Both the position numbers and the translations under genes were made by a program. From Bacillus sp. EB106-08-02-XG196 (GTDB lineage: Bacteria > Bacillota > Bacilli > Bacillales > Cytobacillaceae), in the NCBI RefSeq assembly GCF_013396335.1, contig NZ_JABWSY010000012.1:62001-126000 (forward strand): 64,000 bases of DNA, in the 5' to 3' direction. Each line of letters begins with the position of its first letter. The first letter of the stretch is position 1. Positions 1 to 8,994 of the stretch are shown one piece after another. Below the pieces are notes generated by a model. That model saw only the letters and a program-made list of their open reading frames with translations, was not told where the DNA came from and ran no database searches.

Positions 1-521
1 TATGCCGCTCCTAGTAGATAAAAGGTATTGGAAATTCCATAGTTCACGATTAAATAATTCATAATCGGACTGCTAATTAAGGAAGCAAATCCAAATCCCA
101 TAATAGCTAATCCTGTAGCAAGACCTCTTCTGTCAGGGAACCATTTTACCAGCGTAGAAACCGGTGTAATATATCCAACTCCCAACCCAATTCCAGCGAT
201 CATTCCATAAAATAAATAGAGTAATAGCAATGATTCTACTTGAATCGCAAAACCTGCCCCTGCAACTCCAACTCCGAAAAACAAAGCACTTAGTGTACCA
301 GCTGCTCTCGGACCAAACTTCTCTACAAAATGCCCCAAAAAGGCTGCAGATAAACCTAAGAAAAGAATAGCCAAGCTAAAAGTGAAGGATATTTGCTTTA
401 ACCCCCAGCCCATTTCTTGTTGAAGTGGTTTAGTGAAAACACTCCAAGCGTAAACCGAACCAATCGAAATATGAATTCCAACCGCCGATAGAGCGATTAG
501 CCAACGATTTTTTGTATGCAT
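1..521 (-). CDS. MFS transporter, oxalate/formate antiporter-like (partial, N-terminal part)
   Basis: The first about 173 residues of a membrane carrier are visible; the rest lies beyond the window edge. The start ATG at 521 follows a GAGGG ribosome-binding site. Five hydrophobic segments can be read, with the MFS loop motif between segments 2 and 3 ([10 protein letters not shown]) and a [11 protein letters not shown] loop typical of the oxalate/formate antiporter (OFA) family. OFA members exchange or take up small carboxylates across the cytoplasmic membrane. The substrate here cannot be read from sequence. It lies just downstream of purT, which consumes formate, on the same strand with a 54-base gap, so a link to formate is possible but unproven. 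Confidence 0.8.
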   Translation of the reverse strand, partial: MHTKNRWLIALSAVGIHISIGSVYAWSVFTKPLQQEMGWGLKQISFTFSLAILFLGLSAAFLGHFVEKFGPRAAGTLSALFFGVGVAGAGFAIQVESLLLLYLFYGMIAGIGLGVGYITPVSTLVKWFPDRRGLATGLAIMGFGFASLISSPIMNYLIVNYGISNTFYLLGAA

Positions 522-575
522 TCATCCATCCCTCGTTCCAATTTGTATGGTCGTGTTGCCGATGATTCCAAAGAG

Positions 576-1745
576 TTATTCCTCATACGTTACCATCATT
601 TTAGAAGCTGCTAATTCCGCTCGTTCTCTAGCCTCATTTACAGATTCACCGTTGCTTAACACAACACCCATCCGTCGTCCCACTTTCGTTTCCGGTTTTC
701 CAAATATCCTAACCTGTGTATGAGGGACAGATAAGCTTTCAGCGATTCCAGATATGTGGTACGTCTTACTTTCTTTTTTAGCCTTAATCGTATAACTTGC
801 ACCTGGTTGCAATAGCTGAACATCCGGAATCGGATAGCCTAAAATGGCCCTTACATGTAAGGCAAATTCTGATAAATCTTGGGTAACCATGGTAACCATC
901 CCCGTGTCATGTGGTCGTGGTGACACTTCACTAAAATAGACACCAGTTGAAGAAAGGAATAATTCCACTCCAAAAACTCCGTGCCCGCCGAGTGCATCGG
1001 TGATTTTTTTTGCAATTGCCTGCGCCTCCAGAATTTGTTCCTCCGACATGTCATGCGGCTGCCAGGATTCTATATAGTCCCCATCTTTTTGCACGTGTCC
1101 AATAGGTGCACAAAAGGTTGTTCCGGAAGCGGAGCGGACGGTTAAAAGGGTAATTTCAGAATCAAAATGGATAAATTCCTCCACAATCATTCGGGCTTTT
1201 TTTCCTCTCCCCCCTGCAATTGCCTCATTCCAAGAGCATTCTACATCCTCTATCGAACGGCAAACAGTTTGCCCTTTTCCAGAGGAACTCATAATGGGTT
1301 TAATGACGCAAGGTGTGCCGATTTTCAGTACAGCATTCCGTAGTTCGTAAAGTGTGTCCGCAAAAGCGTACCTTGCTGTTGGAATCCCTAGTTCTTCGCT
1401 TGCCAATCTGCGGATTCCTTCCCTATCCATGGTCAGGTTCACAGCTTTAGCGGTCGGTACGATACGGAAACCTTCGTTTTCAAGGTCCACTAATGTTTCT
1501 GTTGCAATCGCCTCGATTTCGGGAACCACCAAATCTGGTTTCTCTTTTTCTATCACTCTACGAAGTGCTTCTCCATCAAGCATGTCCACAACATAAGACC
1601 GATGAGCCACCTGCATAGCAGGAGCGTTTTCATAACGGTCAACTGCAATCGTCTCAAGCCCAAGACGCTGAGCCTCAATAATTGTCTCTTTCCCAAGTTC
1701 ACCTGATCCAAGTAACATTACCTTTTTTGTCTGGGTACCAAACAC
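576..1745 (-). CDS. purT: Formate-dependent phosphoribosylglycinamide formyltransferase (GAR transformylase 2)
   Basis: PurT uses ATP and formate to formylate GAR in step three of purine synthesis, a folate-independent alternative to PurN. The 389 residues match the family's usual length. The N-terminal nucleotide-binding GSGELGKE motif (about residues 13-20) is followed by VPEIEAIAT, an ATP-grasp core ([13 protein letters not shown], about residue 147) and the metal-binding [24 protein letters not shown] segment. The start is GTG at 1745, behind an AGGGG site. A PurR-type inverted repeat lies about 80 bases upstream, which fits purine-responsive repression. It stands alone rather than in a pur operon. 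Confidence 0.95.
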   Translation of the reverse strand: MFGTQTKKVMLLGSGELGKETIIEAQRLGLETIAVDRYENAPAMQVAHRSYVVDMLDGEALRRVIEKEKPDLVVPEIEAIATETLVDLENEGFRIVPTAKAVNLTMDREGIRRLASEELGIPTARYAFADTLYELRNAVLKIGTPCVIKPIMSSSGKGQTVCRSIEDVECSWNEAIAGGRGKKARMIVEEFIHFDSEITLLTVRSASGTTFCAPIGHVQKDGDYIESWQPHDMSEEQILEAQAIAKKITDALGGHGVFGVELFLSSTGVYFSEVSPRPHDTGMVTMVTQDLSEFALHVRAILGYPIPDVQLLQPGASYTIKAKKESKTYHISGIAESLSVPHTQVRIFGKPETKVGRRMGVVLSNGESVNEARERAELAASKMMVTYEE

Positions 1746-1821
1746 CTAACACAACCCCTATCGTTTGTCTTTTGATTATAATATCTTATATATATAAAGA
1801 TTACAAGCAAATATTATCCGT

Positions 1822-1867
1822 AAAATACGAACATTATATTGAAAATATAGTTTAATATTCGTACTTA
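1822..1867. promoter_or_regulatory. PurR box (inverted repeat) upstream of purT
   Basis: Two near-identical 14-mers in opposite orientation, AAAATACGAACATT at 1822-1835 and the complement TAAGTACGAATATT at 1854-1867, share ACGAAYATT. This closely fits the Bacillus PurBox consensus (AWWWCCGAACWWT pairs about 16-17 bases apart); here the gap is 18 bases. Position and orientation fit repression of purT by PurR, relieved by PRPP. Confidence 0.75.
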
Positions 1868-1939
1868 AAACAAGGGTGATAGCGTATTAGGTATTTCTTG
1901 ACTAATTATCTGATTAGGTAGACGCAGTCCAAACTCACT

Positions 1940-1980
1940 TAAACTCAAAAAAGCTGTTGAGATAAAGCTTTCTCAACAGC
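1940..1980 (-). terminator. Rho-independent terminator of the BVMO-esterase cluster
   Basis: On the minus strand a perfect stem GCTGTTGAGA/TCTCAACAGC with a short loop is followed at once by a run of six T. It lies about 100 bases past the esterase stop codon. Confidence 0.85.
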
Positions 1981-2083
1981 CTGACATTCTTTAATTATTT
2001 TTCATTAAGGAGATGTTTGTATCGTTATAATATGTTGAAAACTTTCTTTAATTCGGCACAAGCATCATCCACTGCTTCGCTTT

Positions 2084-3016
2084 TTAAACAGATGCAGCTA
2101 AGGCATTGTTCAAAAACAGTCCGATTTCTTTTGCCGTATTCTTCATACTTTCTGCAAAAGGTGGATAGCTGAAGTAACCGTGAATATGACCTTCCATACA
2201 AATAAATTGGACAGGCACACCCGCTTCCTTAAGTCGATCAGCATACGCTTTCCCTTGGTCACGAATCGGATCAAGCTCAGCGGTAATGACGAGCGCCTGC
2301 GGTAAATCGCTAAAATCTTCAGCCATTATTGATGAGGCATATTTATGATCACGTTCTGTTGGATGATTGAGGTAATGATCCACAAACCAGTTAATCAATT
2401 CTACGTCAAGACCGTAGCCTTCTCCATACTCTTGTACAGATTGATAGCCCAGATTTAAATCTGATCCAGGGTATAACAAGACTTGTGCTGCAATCGATGG
2501 TCCTTGACGCTCTTTCGTCAATTGTGTCATTACTGCCGATAGATTTCCCCCAGCACTATCTCCACCCACGATAATTTTTGACGCATCCCCATTCAGTTGC
2601 GCGGCATTCGCATCGACCCATTCTAGTGCTTTATAGCAATCTTCCACTGGAATCGGAAACTTGTATTCTGGTGATTTACGATATTCTGCGGAGACGACGA
2701 CACAATTACCAGCATTGGCAATTGAACGACAACCATGATCAACGAATTCTAAATTACCAATTACATAGCCTCCCCCATGATAGTAAACAAAAAGTGGAAA
2801 TGGTCCCGTACCTTCTGGAGTATAAATTCTCACGTTTATTTCACCATTATCGACTGAGATCGTTTGTTCTTCAATTTTTAAAACCGCTTCCGGTTCTGAG
2901 CGAAGTTCAAGCATTGCATCAATTGCCGCACGCGCTTCCACAGGAGACAACGATGGGATTGGCGGTGCAGTACTTAGCATTTCAAGAAATTGTTTCGTAA
3001 TGGAATTAATCGTCAT
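2084..3016 (-). CDS. Alpha/beta hydrolase, hormone-sensitive-lipase family carboxylesterase
   Basis: A cytoplasmic serine esterase of 310 residues. The HSL-family oxyanion motif HGGGY starts at residue 80, and the nucleophile elbow GGDSAGG places the catalytic serine near residue 154. The acid is probably in the LDPIRD segment (near 250) and the histidine in GHIHGYF (near 282). The start ATG has an AGGAGTGA site. It is the last gene of a cluster with a Baeyer-Villiger monooxygenase, which suggests that it hydrolyses the ester or lactone made by that enzyme; such pairs are known in ketone catabolism. The true substrate is not shown by the sequence. Confidence 0.9.
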   Translation of the reverse strand: MTINSITKQFLEMLSTAPPIPSLSPVEARAAIDAMLELRSEPEAVLKIEEQTISVDNGEINVRIYTPEGTGPFPLFVYYHGGGYVIGNLEFVDHGCRSIANAGNCVVVSAEYRKSPEYKFPIPVEDCYKALEWVDANAAQLNGDASKIIVGGDSAGGNLSAVMTQLTKERQGPSIAAQVLLYPGSDLNLGYQSVQEYGEGYGLDVELINWFVDHYLNHPTERDHKYASSIMAEDFSDLPQALVITAELDPIRDQGKAYADRLKEAGVPVQFICMEGHIHGYFSYPPFAESMKNTAKEIGLFLNNALAASV

Positions 3017-3099
3017 TCTAAATCACTCCTAATTTTTCTATGAATTTAAAAGTATCTCTGCTTCCTTACATTTTTTAGCAATGCAATTTTAAAAAAGCA

Positions 3100-3402
3100 C
3101 TAGTCAACAATTATAATAGCTGGAGGTTTGGGTAAGAATTCCATTAATTTTTTTACGTCTGCTGTTAATTCTTGTCCTTGCGGTGAAGCCAAGTTTTGAT
3201 TTAATTCTTCTGCATTTTCAAATTCGAGTTGAACCACTAAGTATGGCTTCAACTCGCAGTTTTGAACTCCCAATACTCGATTTGCTTGGACACTTTTTAT
3301 ATCAGGTAATTTCTCAGCTAAAGGGATGTGGGTACCATAGTAATGTCCATCAAACCCATCTTTGTTTGTTGGTTGATCATAAACTACTAACAATTTTGCC
3401 AT
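3100..3402 (-). CDS. EthD family protein
   Basis: A 100-residue dimeric alpha/beta-barrel-type protein of the EthD family, with the typical opening AKLLVVYDQP, the GHYYGTHIPLAEKLP segment and a C-terminal PKPPAIIIVD strand. EthD proteins accompany oxygenase systems (first known with ethyl tert-butyl ether degradation) but their reaction is not established. A strong GGAGG site precedes the ATG. It sits between the monooxygenase and the esterase, so a role in the same pathway is likely. A related but frameshifted copy lies at 48919-49220. Confidence 0.85.
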   Translation of the reverse strand: MAKLLVVYDQPTNKDGFDGHYYGTHIPLAEKLPDIKSVQANRVLGVQNCELKPYLVVQLEFENAEELNQNLASPQGQELTADVKKLMEFLPKPPAIIIVD

Positions 3403-3519
3403 ATCATTGTCCTCCGTTTCAATTAAACTAGGAAAACATCATTGTGCAAGAATGTTCTATCAAACAAGCAGGTATATACATTCTTCCTAAAAAGCGCTTT
3501 TCAATAACCACGCCCCCAG

Positions 3520-5148
3520 TTATTTTTTTACAGCCGCGTTTTGCTTTGGTGTAAATGTAAACCCTTTGTAATCTCTAGCATTATTAAACTGTTCTTGAAA
3601 CATTAAGTAATCTCCAGTGTAACCTAAAAATGCACGCGGCTTCCCTTCAATATTGGCTCCTGTATACCAGCTGTCAACCTTAGCATAAATCGACTGTTCT
3701 CCAACTTCATTTGCATGGTTTGTCCAGGTTTCTTCTGCCTCAGTAGTGGCCTCAATTTCTTCAACCCCATGCTCTTCAACATATTTAATGCAATCGAAAA
3801 TCCATTCTACTATTAACTCATTCACGGTAATAGCATTCGCTGTTAAAGGGAAATGGGGACCCGTAATGGTAAACATATTTGGAAATCCAACGTTACATAC
3901 GCCGAGGAATGTCATAAGGTTTTTTCCGCCATCCCATTTATCCTTTAACAAAATCCCATTTCTTCCACGGATATTTGCTTTCATTAATGGTCCTGTCATC
4001 GCATCGAAACCGCTCGCAAATACAATGATGTCAAACTCAATCTCACCTTCTGATGTTACCAATCCCTTGTTTGTGCACGCTACAATTGGAGTTTTTTTCA
4101 AATTGACGAGAGAAACATTTTCTTGATTATACGTTTCATAATAATTTGTACCTACAACAGGACGTTTTCCGCCGATAAGGTACGTAGGAAGTAAATCCTC
4201 TGCGGTGTCAGGATCTTTTACAATTTCTTTGATCTTAGTACGTACGAATTCTGCTAATGTTGAATTAGCTTCATCATTTACCGTAATATCCATGTACGAA
4301 AATAATAATTGGAAACCATTTTGTTCTTGCCAGAGTTCCTCGTAAAACCTTTGACGTTCTTCTGGTGAATCTTCGAGTGCTGAATAAGGCCTTCTTAAGT
4401 CAAAGGCAGGCGCACCGATAAAATGTTCTCGAATTTTACGTCTCAATTCAGGGAAATTATTCTTCATTTCCTTCACTTGGTCTGGACTGAGTAAAGGGTT
4501 TTTCACTGGGCTTACAAATTGTGGTGTACGCTGAAAAACTGTAAGGTGCTCCGCTACTTTCGAAATAGATGTAATTGCTTGGACGCCGCTCGAACCAGTC
4601 CCGATAACCGCTACTCGTTTCCCCTTAAAGTCTACTTCTTCATGTGGCCAACGACTCGTATGGTAGGTTTCGCCTTGGAAATGTTCTAGACCTCTAATTT
4701 TAGGTGCATGAGGGACTGACACATTTCCTAACGCTGGGATGAAATATTTTGCTTGAACAATGTCTCCATCCCCCGTACTGACTTTCCATTTTTTACTCTT
4801 CTCATCATACTCAGCAGATGTAAGTCGAGTGTTGAACTGGATATCTCGGCGGAGGTCCAACTTATTTGCTACGAAATTACAGTAGTCTAGAATTTCGGAT
4901 TGCTCAGGATAAACGGAAGACCATGTCCATTCTCTATGAATTTCTTCTGAAAACGTGTAACAATAAGCTTCTGTTGGAATATCACACCGTGCACCTGGAT
5001 AGCGATTCCAATACCAAGTACCCCCAACGTTACTGCCTGCTTCATATAGGCGAACTGAGAAACCCTCCTCACGTAATAAATGAAGCATATACATTCCCGA
5101 AAAACCTGCCCCTACGATAATAGCGTCAAATTCTTTTGAATTAGTCAT
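3520..5148 (-). CDS. FAD-dependent Baeyer-Villiger monooxygenase (cyclohexanone monooxygenase type)
   Basis: Predicted to insert one oxygen atom next to a ketone carbonyl using NADPH and FAD, giving an ester or lactone. The 542-residue length is typical of type I enzymes. It has an N-terminal FAD-binding GAGFSG (residues 13-18), a GTWYWNRYPGARCD segment characteristic of the cyclohexanone/phenylacetone group, the family fingerprint FQGETYHTSRWP (about residues 158-169) and the second dinucleotide motif GTGSSG (about 183). An AGGAG site precedes the ATG. It is the first gene of the monooxygenase, EthD and esterase cluster, and a LuxR-type regulator gene lies upstream on the same strand. Substrate range is unknown. 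Confidence 0.93.
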   Translation of the reverse strand: MTNSKEFDAIIVGAGFSGMYMLHLLREEGFSVRLYEAGSNVGGTWYWNRYPGARCDIPTEAYCYTFSEEIHREWTWSSVYPEQSEILDYCNFVANKLDLRRDIQFNTRLTSAEYDEKSKKWKVSTGDGDIVQAKYFIPALGNVSVPHAPKIRGLEHFQGETYHTSRWPHEEVDFKGKRVAVIGTGSSGVQAITSISKVAEHLTVFQRTPQFVSPVKNPLLSPDQVKEMKNNFPELRRKIREHFIGAPAFDLRRPYSALEDSPEERQRFYEELWQEQNGFQLLFSYMDITVNDEANSTLAEFVRTKIKEIVKDPDTAEDLLPTYLIGGKRPVVGTNYYETYNQENVSLVNLKKTPIVACTNKGLVTSEGEIEFDIIVFASGFDAMTGPLMKANIRGRNGILLKDKWDGGKNLMTFLGVCNVGFPNMFTITGPHFPLTANAITVNELIVEWIFDCIKYVEEHGVEEIEATTEAEETWTNHANEVGEQSIYAKVDSWYTGANIEGKPRAFLGYTGDYLMFQEQFNNARDYKGFTFTPKQNAAVKK

Positions 5149-5365
5149 AGCTTTCTCCTCTCGTATTTCATTCTTCCTCAGGTTGAAACTTAATTATTCT
5201 CAAAATTCGAATAATTATGTATAAGACTATTTTACATTGAGTACCAAAATCATAATACTCCTAGCATTAGGGGAATTATCCTTCATTTGAGGGGTTCGAA
5301 AACTTGTAACCTCCATTATTAAATTAGCTCTTTCATATTTGTTGAGGTTATAAACATTTTCTTGC

Positions 5366-5438
5366 ATAAAAAACACGCAAACTCCATTTCTTTTATACTT
5401 GAATTGACGAGAAACAAGTAAAGAATGAGGTTGCGTGC
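5366..5438 (-). terminator. Long imperfect hairpin with T run, probable terminator of the LuxR-type gene
   Basis: Between the regulator and the monooxygenase genes (a 393-base gap), arms of about 28 bases pair imperfectly (GCACGCAACCTCATT against AATGGAGTTTGCGTG, then CTTTACTTG against CAAGTATAAAAG). On the minus strand the hairpin runs straight into TTTTTT. The rest of the gap shows no gene; the monooxygenase promoter is presumably at about 5150-5350 but was not resolved. Confidence 0.6.
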
Positions 5439-5541
5439 TAGATAATTTTCTCTATACCGTAAAAGAACTTGAACAGTTAATCAACATAGATGAATATGAG
5501 AGTTTTAGTTGTATTCCCCTGATTTAGGAAACTAACATTTA

Positions 5542-6261
5542 TTAAATAATTCCTTGCTTTATTAATATAGCAACTGCATGAGTCCGGTCTTTTACCCCTA
5601 GTTTTTTGAGAGACAATTTAATATAATCCCTGATCGTAAATTCACTAAGATGCATTGACTGGGCGATAGCCTTCGTCGTTTCCCCTATTGATAGCTTTTG
5701 CATGATTTCAACCTCTCTCTTGTTTAGCAAGCAATAATTATCATTGATAAGGTATGGTTCCTCAAACAGCTCCCCTAACATTTCTCCATAAAGCGTAAAT
5801 ATAGAAAGTAATTCTTCTATTTTATTATTGCTTTCCGAAAACTGTGTACTACAGGCAATTCCTACGACAACACTTCTAAAAGATATAGGGATAAATAATA
5901 TCGAAGAGGTCTTTGAAGTAAAAGTGTATCTAGGATTATACTTTACGAAATCTTCCCCTTTGAGAATGATTGCTTTTCGTGTCCTTACCGCATTGTAAAC
6001 GAAAGGCAGGGTTCGAACATCATCTCTCATATCTCTAATATGTTTAAGTCCCTCTTCTGGGGTGATGGCCATCATTCCTTCTGTTAAATATCCAAATGGA
6101 GAGTATCTGAATAATCCTATATCCAATAATGGAAATAATTCAAGAAAGCTCTTAAGCACTTGGATAATCTGATCTTCATGTGATTCCATTGCATTAATTT
6201 TTTTAATGTATTTTTCTAAATCACATGTATCCTGCAATATTGAGTTATGATCAATAACCAT
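5542..6261 (-). CDS. LuxR-type transcriptional regulator with a GAF-like sensor region
   Basis: A 239-residue protein. The last about 60 residues form a LuxR/FixJ winged-type helix-turn-helix (LNKREVEIMQKLSIGETTKAIAQ, then HLSEFTIRDYIKLSLKKLGVKDR). The first about 170 residues resemble a small-molecule-sensing GAF-like domain, without a receiver domain or phospho-acceptor aspartate. It is likely to control the neighbouring monooxygenase cluster or the large acyl-CoA operon, since it lies between them on the same strand. The AAGGGG site supports the start at 6261. The inducer is unknown. Confidence 0.8.
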   Translation of the reverse strand: MVIDHNSILQDTCDLEKYIKKINAMESHEDQIIQVLKSFLELFPLLDIGLFRYSPFGYLTEGMMAITPEEGLKHIRDMRDDVRTLPFVYNAVRTRKAIILKGEDFVKYNPRYTFTSKTSSILFIPISFRSVVVGIACSTQFSESNNKIEELLSIFTLYGEMLGELFEEPYLINDNYCLLNKREVEIMQKLSIGETTKAIAQSMHLSEFTIRDYIKLSLKKLGVKDRTHAVAILIKQGII

Positions 6262-6405
6262 TACCTAACCCCTTTCTAGACCAATAAAAAACATTCCATA
6301 CTTAATACAATTAATAAAAATGAGGAAGAAGGTTATTGAAATAAAGAAAACTAAGTTAGTAGATTCCATTGTCTCCAATTAATAAGGGAACTGAGAATTA
6401 ATACT

Positions 6406-7278
6406 TTAACTCGTTTGGAGGTTTGTTGGTAAATCGCTGCTAACATAATATTGATAAAATCCTTTGCCGCTTTTTCTTCCTAACTCACCTTTAGCTACCA
6501 TTTCTCTAAGTAATTCAGGCACCCGGTATTTGGAATCATTTGTCTTTACAAAAAGCGCTTCTTGAATATGCAGCATCGTATCAAGACCAATCATATCTGC
6601 GAGCCAAAGGGGACCGATTGGATGATGAGCCCCTAATTTCATCGCTTTATCAATATCGGCTGGGGAGGCAATTCCTTCCTCTACTAGTGTAATCGCTTCA
6701 CAGATAAGAGGCACTAGCAGACGATTGACAACAAACAGTGGGGTGTCCTTTACAAGAATGCTTTCTTTATTCATTTGCTTAACAAGTTCTTCCGCAATTT
6801 GAATGGTTTCGACCGATGTACTATCAGTCGCCGTGATTTCAACAAGCTTCATAAGTGGCACAGGATTAAAGAAATGCATGCCGCATACCCGGTCCTTTCG
6901 GTTTGTGAAGGCGGCCATATCGGATATACATAAACTTGACGTGTTCGAAGCTAAAATCGTCTTTTGCTCACATAATTCATCCAGTTCTTTAAAAACTTTT
7001 TTCTTTACCTCGATGTTTTCCGTAATTGCTTCGATGACCAGGTCTGTATCACATAACTTTTGTTTGTCGGTTGTATATTCCATGCGCCCTAATACCTCAA
7101 CCGGATCAAGGTTAGCATCCTTTTGCGCAAGTTTGGTTAAGCTTTTTGTTATTGAATCTTCGGCTTTTCTCAGAGCTTCGTAAGATATATCTACTAATGT
7201 AACGTGGTGTCCACTAGTCGCAAACACCTGTGCAATCCCATTTCCCATAACTCCTGATCCTAATACAGCAATTTTCAT
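6406..7278 (-). CDS. 3-hydroxyacyl-CoA dehydrogenase
   Basis: Oxidises 3-hydroxyacyl-CoA to 3-oxoacyl-CoA with NAD, the third step of beta-oxidation. At 290 residues it is a single-function enzyme of the 3-hydroxybutyryl-CoA dehydrogenase/PaaH type. It has the Rossmann motif GSGVMGNGIA (residues 7-16), ASNTSSL, and the catalytic segment MHFFNPVPLMKLVEI; the C-terminal dimer domain ends with GRKSGKGFYQY. The start overlaps the preceding crotonase by an ATGA, so the two are translationally coupled. It is the last gene of the large operon. Confidence 0.93.
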   Translation of the reverse strand: MKIAVLGSGVMGNGIAQVFATSGHHVTLVDISYEALRKAEDSITKSLTKLAQKDANLDPVEVLGRMEYTTDKQKLCDTDLVIEAITENIEVKKKVFKELDELCEQKTILASNTSSLCISDMAAFTNRKDRVCGMHFFNPVPLMKLVEITATDSTSVETIQIAEELVKQMNKESILVKDTPLFVVNRLLVPLICEAITLVEEGIASPADIDKAMKLGAHHPIGPLWLADMIGLDTMLHIQEALFVKTNDSKYRVPELLREMVAKGELGRKSGKGFYQYYVSSDLPTNLQTS

Positions 7279-8102
7279 TTATCCTTTTCCCCTTTATTAA
7301 AAAAATCAGGTACGTCACTGCTGTTTAATGGAAAATGAGCGGGGCGTTTTTCTAGAAACGATTGAACACCTTCCATTGCATCAGTGTTGTTTCCTGCCCA
7401 AAATAAAAACTTTGACTCTGCAAGATGAGAGACACCTGGTGAATTCTCACTCAGCATGCTCCAAAGAAGCTGTCGGACAAATCGGTTGGATGTTGCTGCA
7501 GTTTCGCTTGCAATTTGTTGAGCCAGTTCATATGCTTTTGCCAGCACATCATCTACTTCATACTGGACTAAGCCAGAGGCTAAAGCCTCAGACGTTGGTA
7601 TGTAGCGAGCTGTATACATCCATTCCAATGCCTTTCCGATTCCAACGAGACGAGGCAGAAACCAGCCTGAGCACGCTTCAGGACCGATGCCTCGTTTGGC
7701 AAAAACAAAGCCGATTTTTGCGTCTTTTTTGACAATCCGAATGTCCATTGCCAGTGTCATTGTTAAACCAATACCAACCGCCGGCCCATTTATCGCGCCG
7801 ATGATTGGCTTTTTCAAGTCGTGTACGACAAGGCTGACCTGACCGCCGCTGTCACGAAAATCTTCCATTGATTCAGATGTTGAGAATGTCTTTCCTCCGT
7901 CACCTAAGTCCATTCCCGCACAAAATGCTTTTCCTTCGCCAGTTACAATAATGACTCGAACGTCATCATCCACATCTGCCTTTTTGTATGCATCGATAAG
8001 CTCTTGCGCCATAACGTTTGTGTAAGCATTCATTTGCTCCGGTCGGTTTAAAAAAATCGTTAAGATTCCTTCTTTTTGTTCTGTTCTAATCGTTTCATAC
8101 AA
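7275..8102 (-). CDS. Enoyl-CoA hydratase/isomerase family protein (crotonase)
   Basis: A 275-residue crotonase. Oxyanion-hole segments AFCAGMDL and INGPAVGIGL are present. Of the two classical catalytic glutamates, only the second is in place (GIGPEACSGWFLPRL); the first position, in the VGIGLTMTLAMDIR segment, is a threonine. This suggests an isomerase or a hydratase with altered chemistry rather than a standard short-chain hydratase. Coupled to the dehydrogenase downstream (4-base overlap) and overlapping the preceding flavoprotein gene by 8 bases. Confidence 0.88.
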   Translation of the reverse strand: MYETIRTEQKEGILTIFLNRPEQMNAYTNVMAQELIDAYKKADVDDDVRVIIVTGEGKAFCAGMDLGDGGKTFSTSESMEDFRDSGGQVSLVVHDLKKPIIGAINGPAVGIGLTMTLAMDIRIVKKDAKIGFVFAKRGIGPEACSGWFLPRLVGIGKALEWMYTARYIPTSEALASGLVQYEVDDVLAKAYELAQQIASETAATSNRFVRQLLWSMLSENSPGVSHLAESKFLFWAGNNTDAMEGVQSFLEKRPAHFPLNSSDVPDFFNKGEKDK

Positions 8103-8994
8103 AGCTCGCCACTCCCTCTTCGTATTCCAGTATCAGCTGTTCAATGATTTCCCTTGTAGTCTGAAGCTTTTTGATTGTTGCTACACCATGGCCAGCCGAC
8201 CAAATGTCTCTCCATGCCTTCACGTTCACCAAATGAGATAAATCGACGTCTTGGCGATGAACGAATGTACGGGGATCGATTCCTTGCTGAAGAAGACTTG
8301 GAATAAGTAAATTTGCATAGACCCCGCTGAACGAATTTGTATAGAGAATGTCTTGTGGCGATGCGTCAATTACCATTTGCTTATAGGTATCAAGGGCTGC
8401 GCTCTCCTTTGCGACAATAAAGCGCGTGCCCAAATATGCGTAATCGGCTCCCATCATTTTCACTGCGGCAATATCCTGCCCAGTGGATAAGCTTCCAGAT
8501 AGAATAATCGTACCCTTATAAAACTGTTTAACGGCATTAACGAATCCAAATGGATTTAATGTACCGCCATGTCCACCGGCACCGGCGCATACAAGAATAA
8601 GTCCATCCACGCCTGTTTGCGCAGCCTTTTTAGCATGTTCTACTGTAGCAACATCAGAGTACACAAGTCCACCATATCGATGCACCACTTCGATCACTTC
8701 ACCAGGGTTGCCAAGTGATGTAATAACAATTGGAGGCTGATATTTGTTGATTAACTCGAGATCATCAGCGTACCGGGTATTTGATTTTTTGTGACAAATA
8801 AAATTCACCGCCCATGGTTCATCAGGAAGTCCTTCTTTAATCGTTGTTAGCCAGCGCGCGCACACTTCAACAGGGCGGGCGTTAAGAAGATGAAACGAAC
8901 CAATGACACCCGCTTTACCGGCTTCAATGACCATTTCTGGAGTGGAAACAAGAAACATCGGGGCAATGATTAAGGGCAATCTAGACATGCTCAA
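8095..8994 (-). CDS. NPD/nitronate monooxygenase family FMN protein
   Basis: A 299-residue TIM-barrel flavoprotein of the 2-nitropropane dioxygenase/FabK superfamily. It has the phosphate-binding LSGSLSTGQDIAAV and GADYAYLGTRFI segments near residues 165-195 and a glycine-rich CAGAGGHGG loop near residue 145. Family members are nitronate monooxygenases or enoyl reductases, and many occur in acyl-CoA operons with unknown roles; the genuine reaction here is not readable. It overlaps the thiolase gene by 14 bases, so it is firmly part of the operon. Confidence 0.85.
   Translation of the reverse strand: MSMSRLPLIIAPMFLVSTPEMVIEAGKAGVIGSFHLLNARPVEVCARWLTTIKEGLPDEPWAVNFICHKKSNTRYADDLELINKYQPPIVITSLGNPGEVIEVVHRYGGLVYSDVATVEHAKKAAQTGVDGLILVCAGAGGHGGTLNPFGFVNAVKQFYKGTIILSGSLSTGQDIAAVKMMGADYAYLGTRFIVAKESAALDTYKQMVIDASPQDILYTNSFSGVYANLLIPSLLQQGIDPRTFVHRQDVDLSHLVNVKAWRDIWSAGHGVATIKKLQTTREIIEQLILEYEEGVASFV

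Noticed and set aside
5430-5530. Short plus-strand coding-like stretch (LDNFLYTVKELEQLINIDEYE)
   Set aside because: It might be a transposase trace, but it is too short to identify and its upstream part lies in the hairpin.
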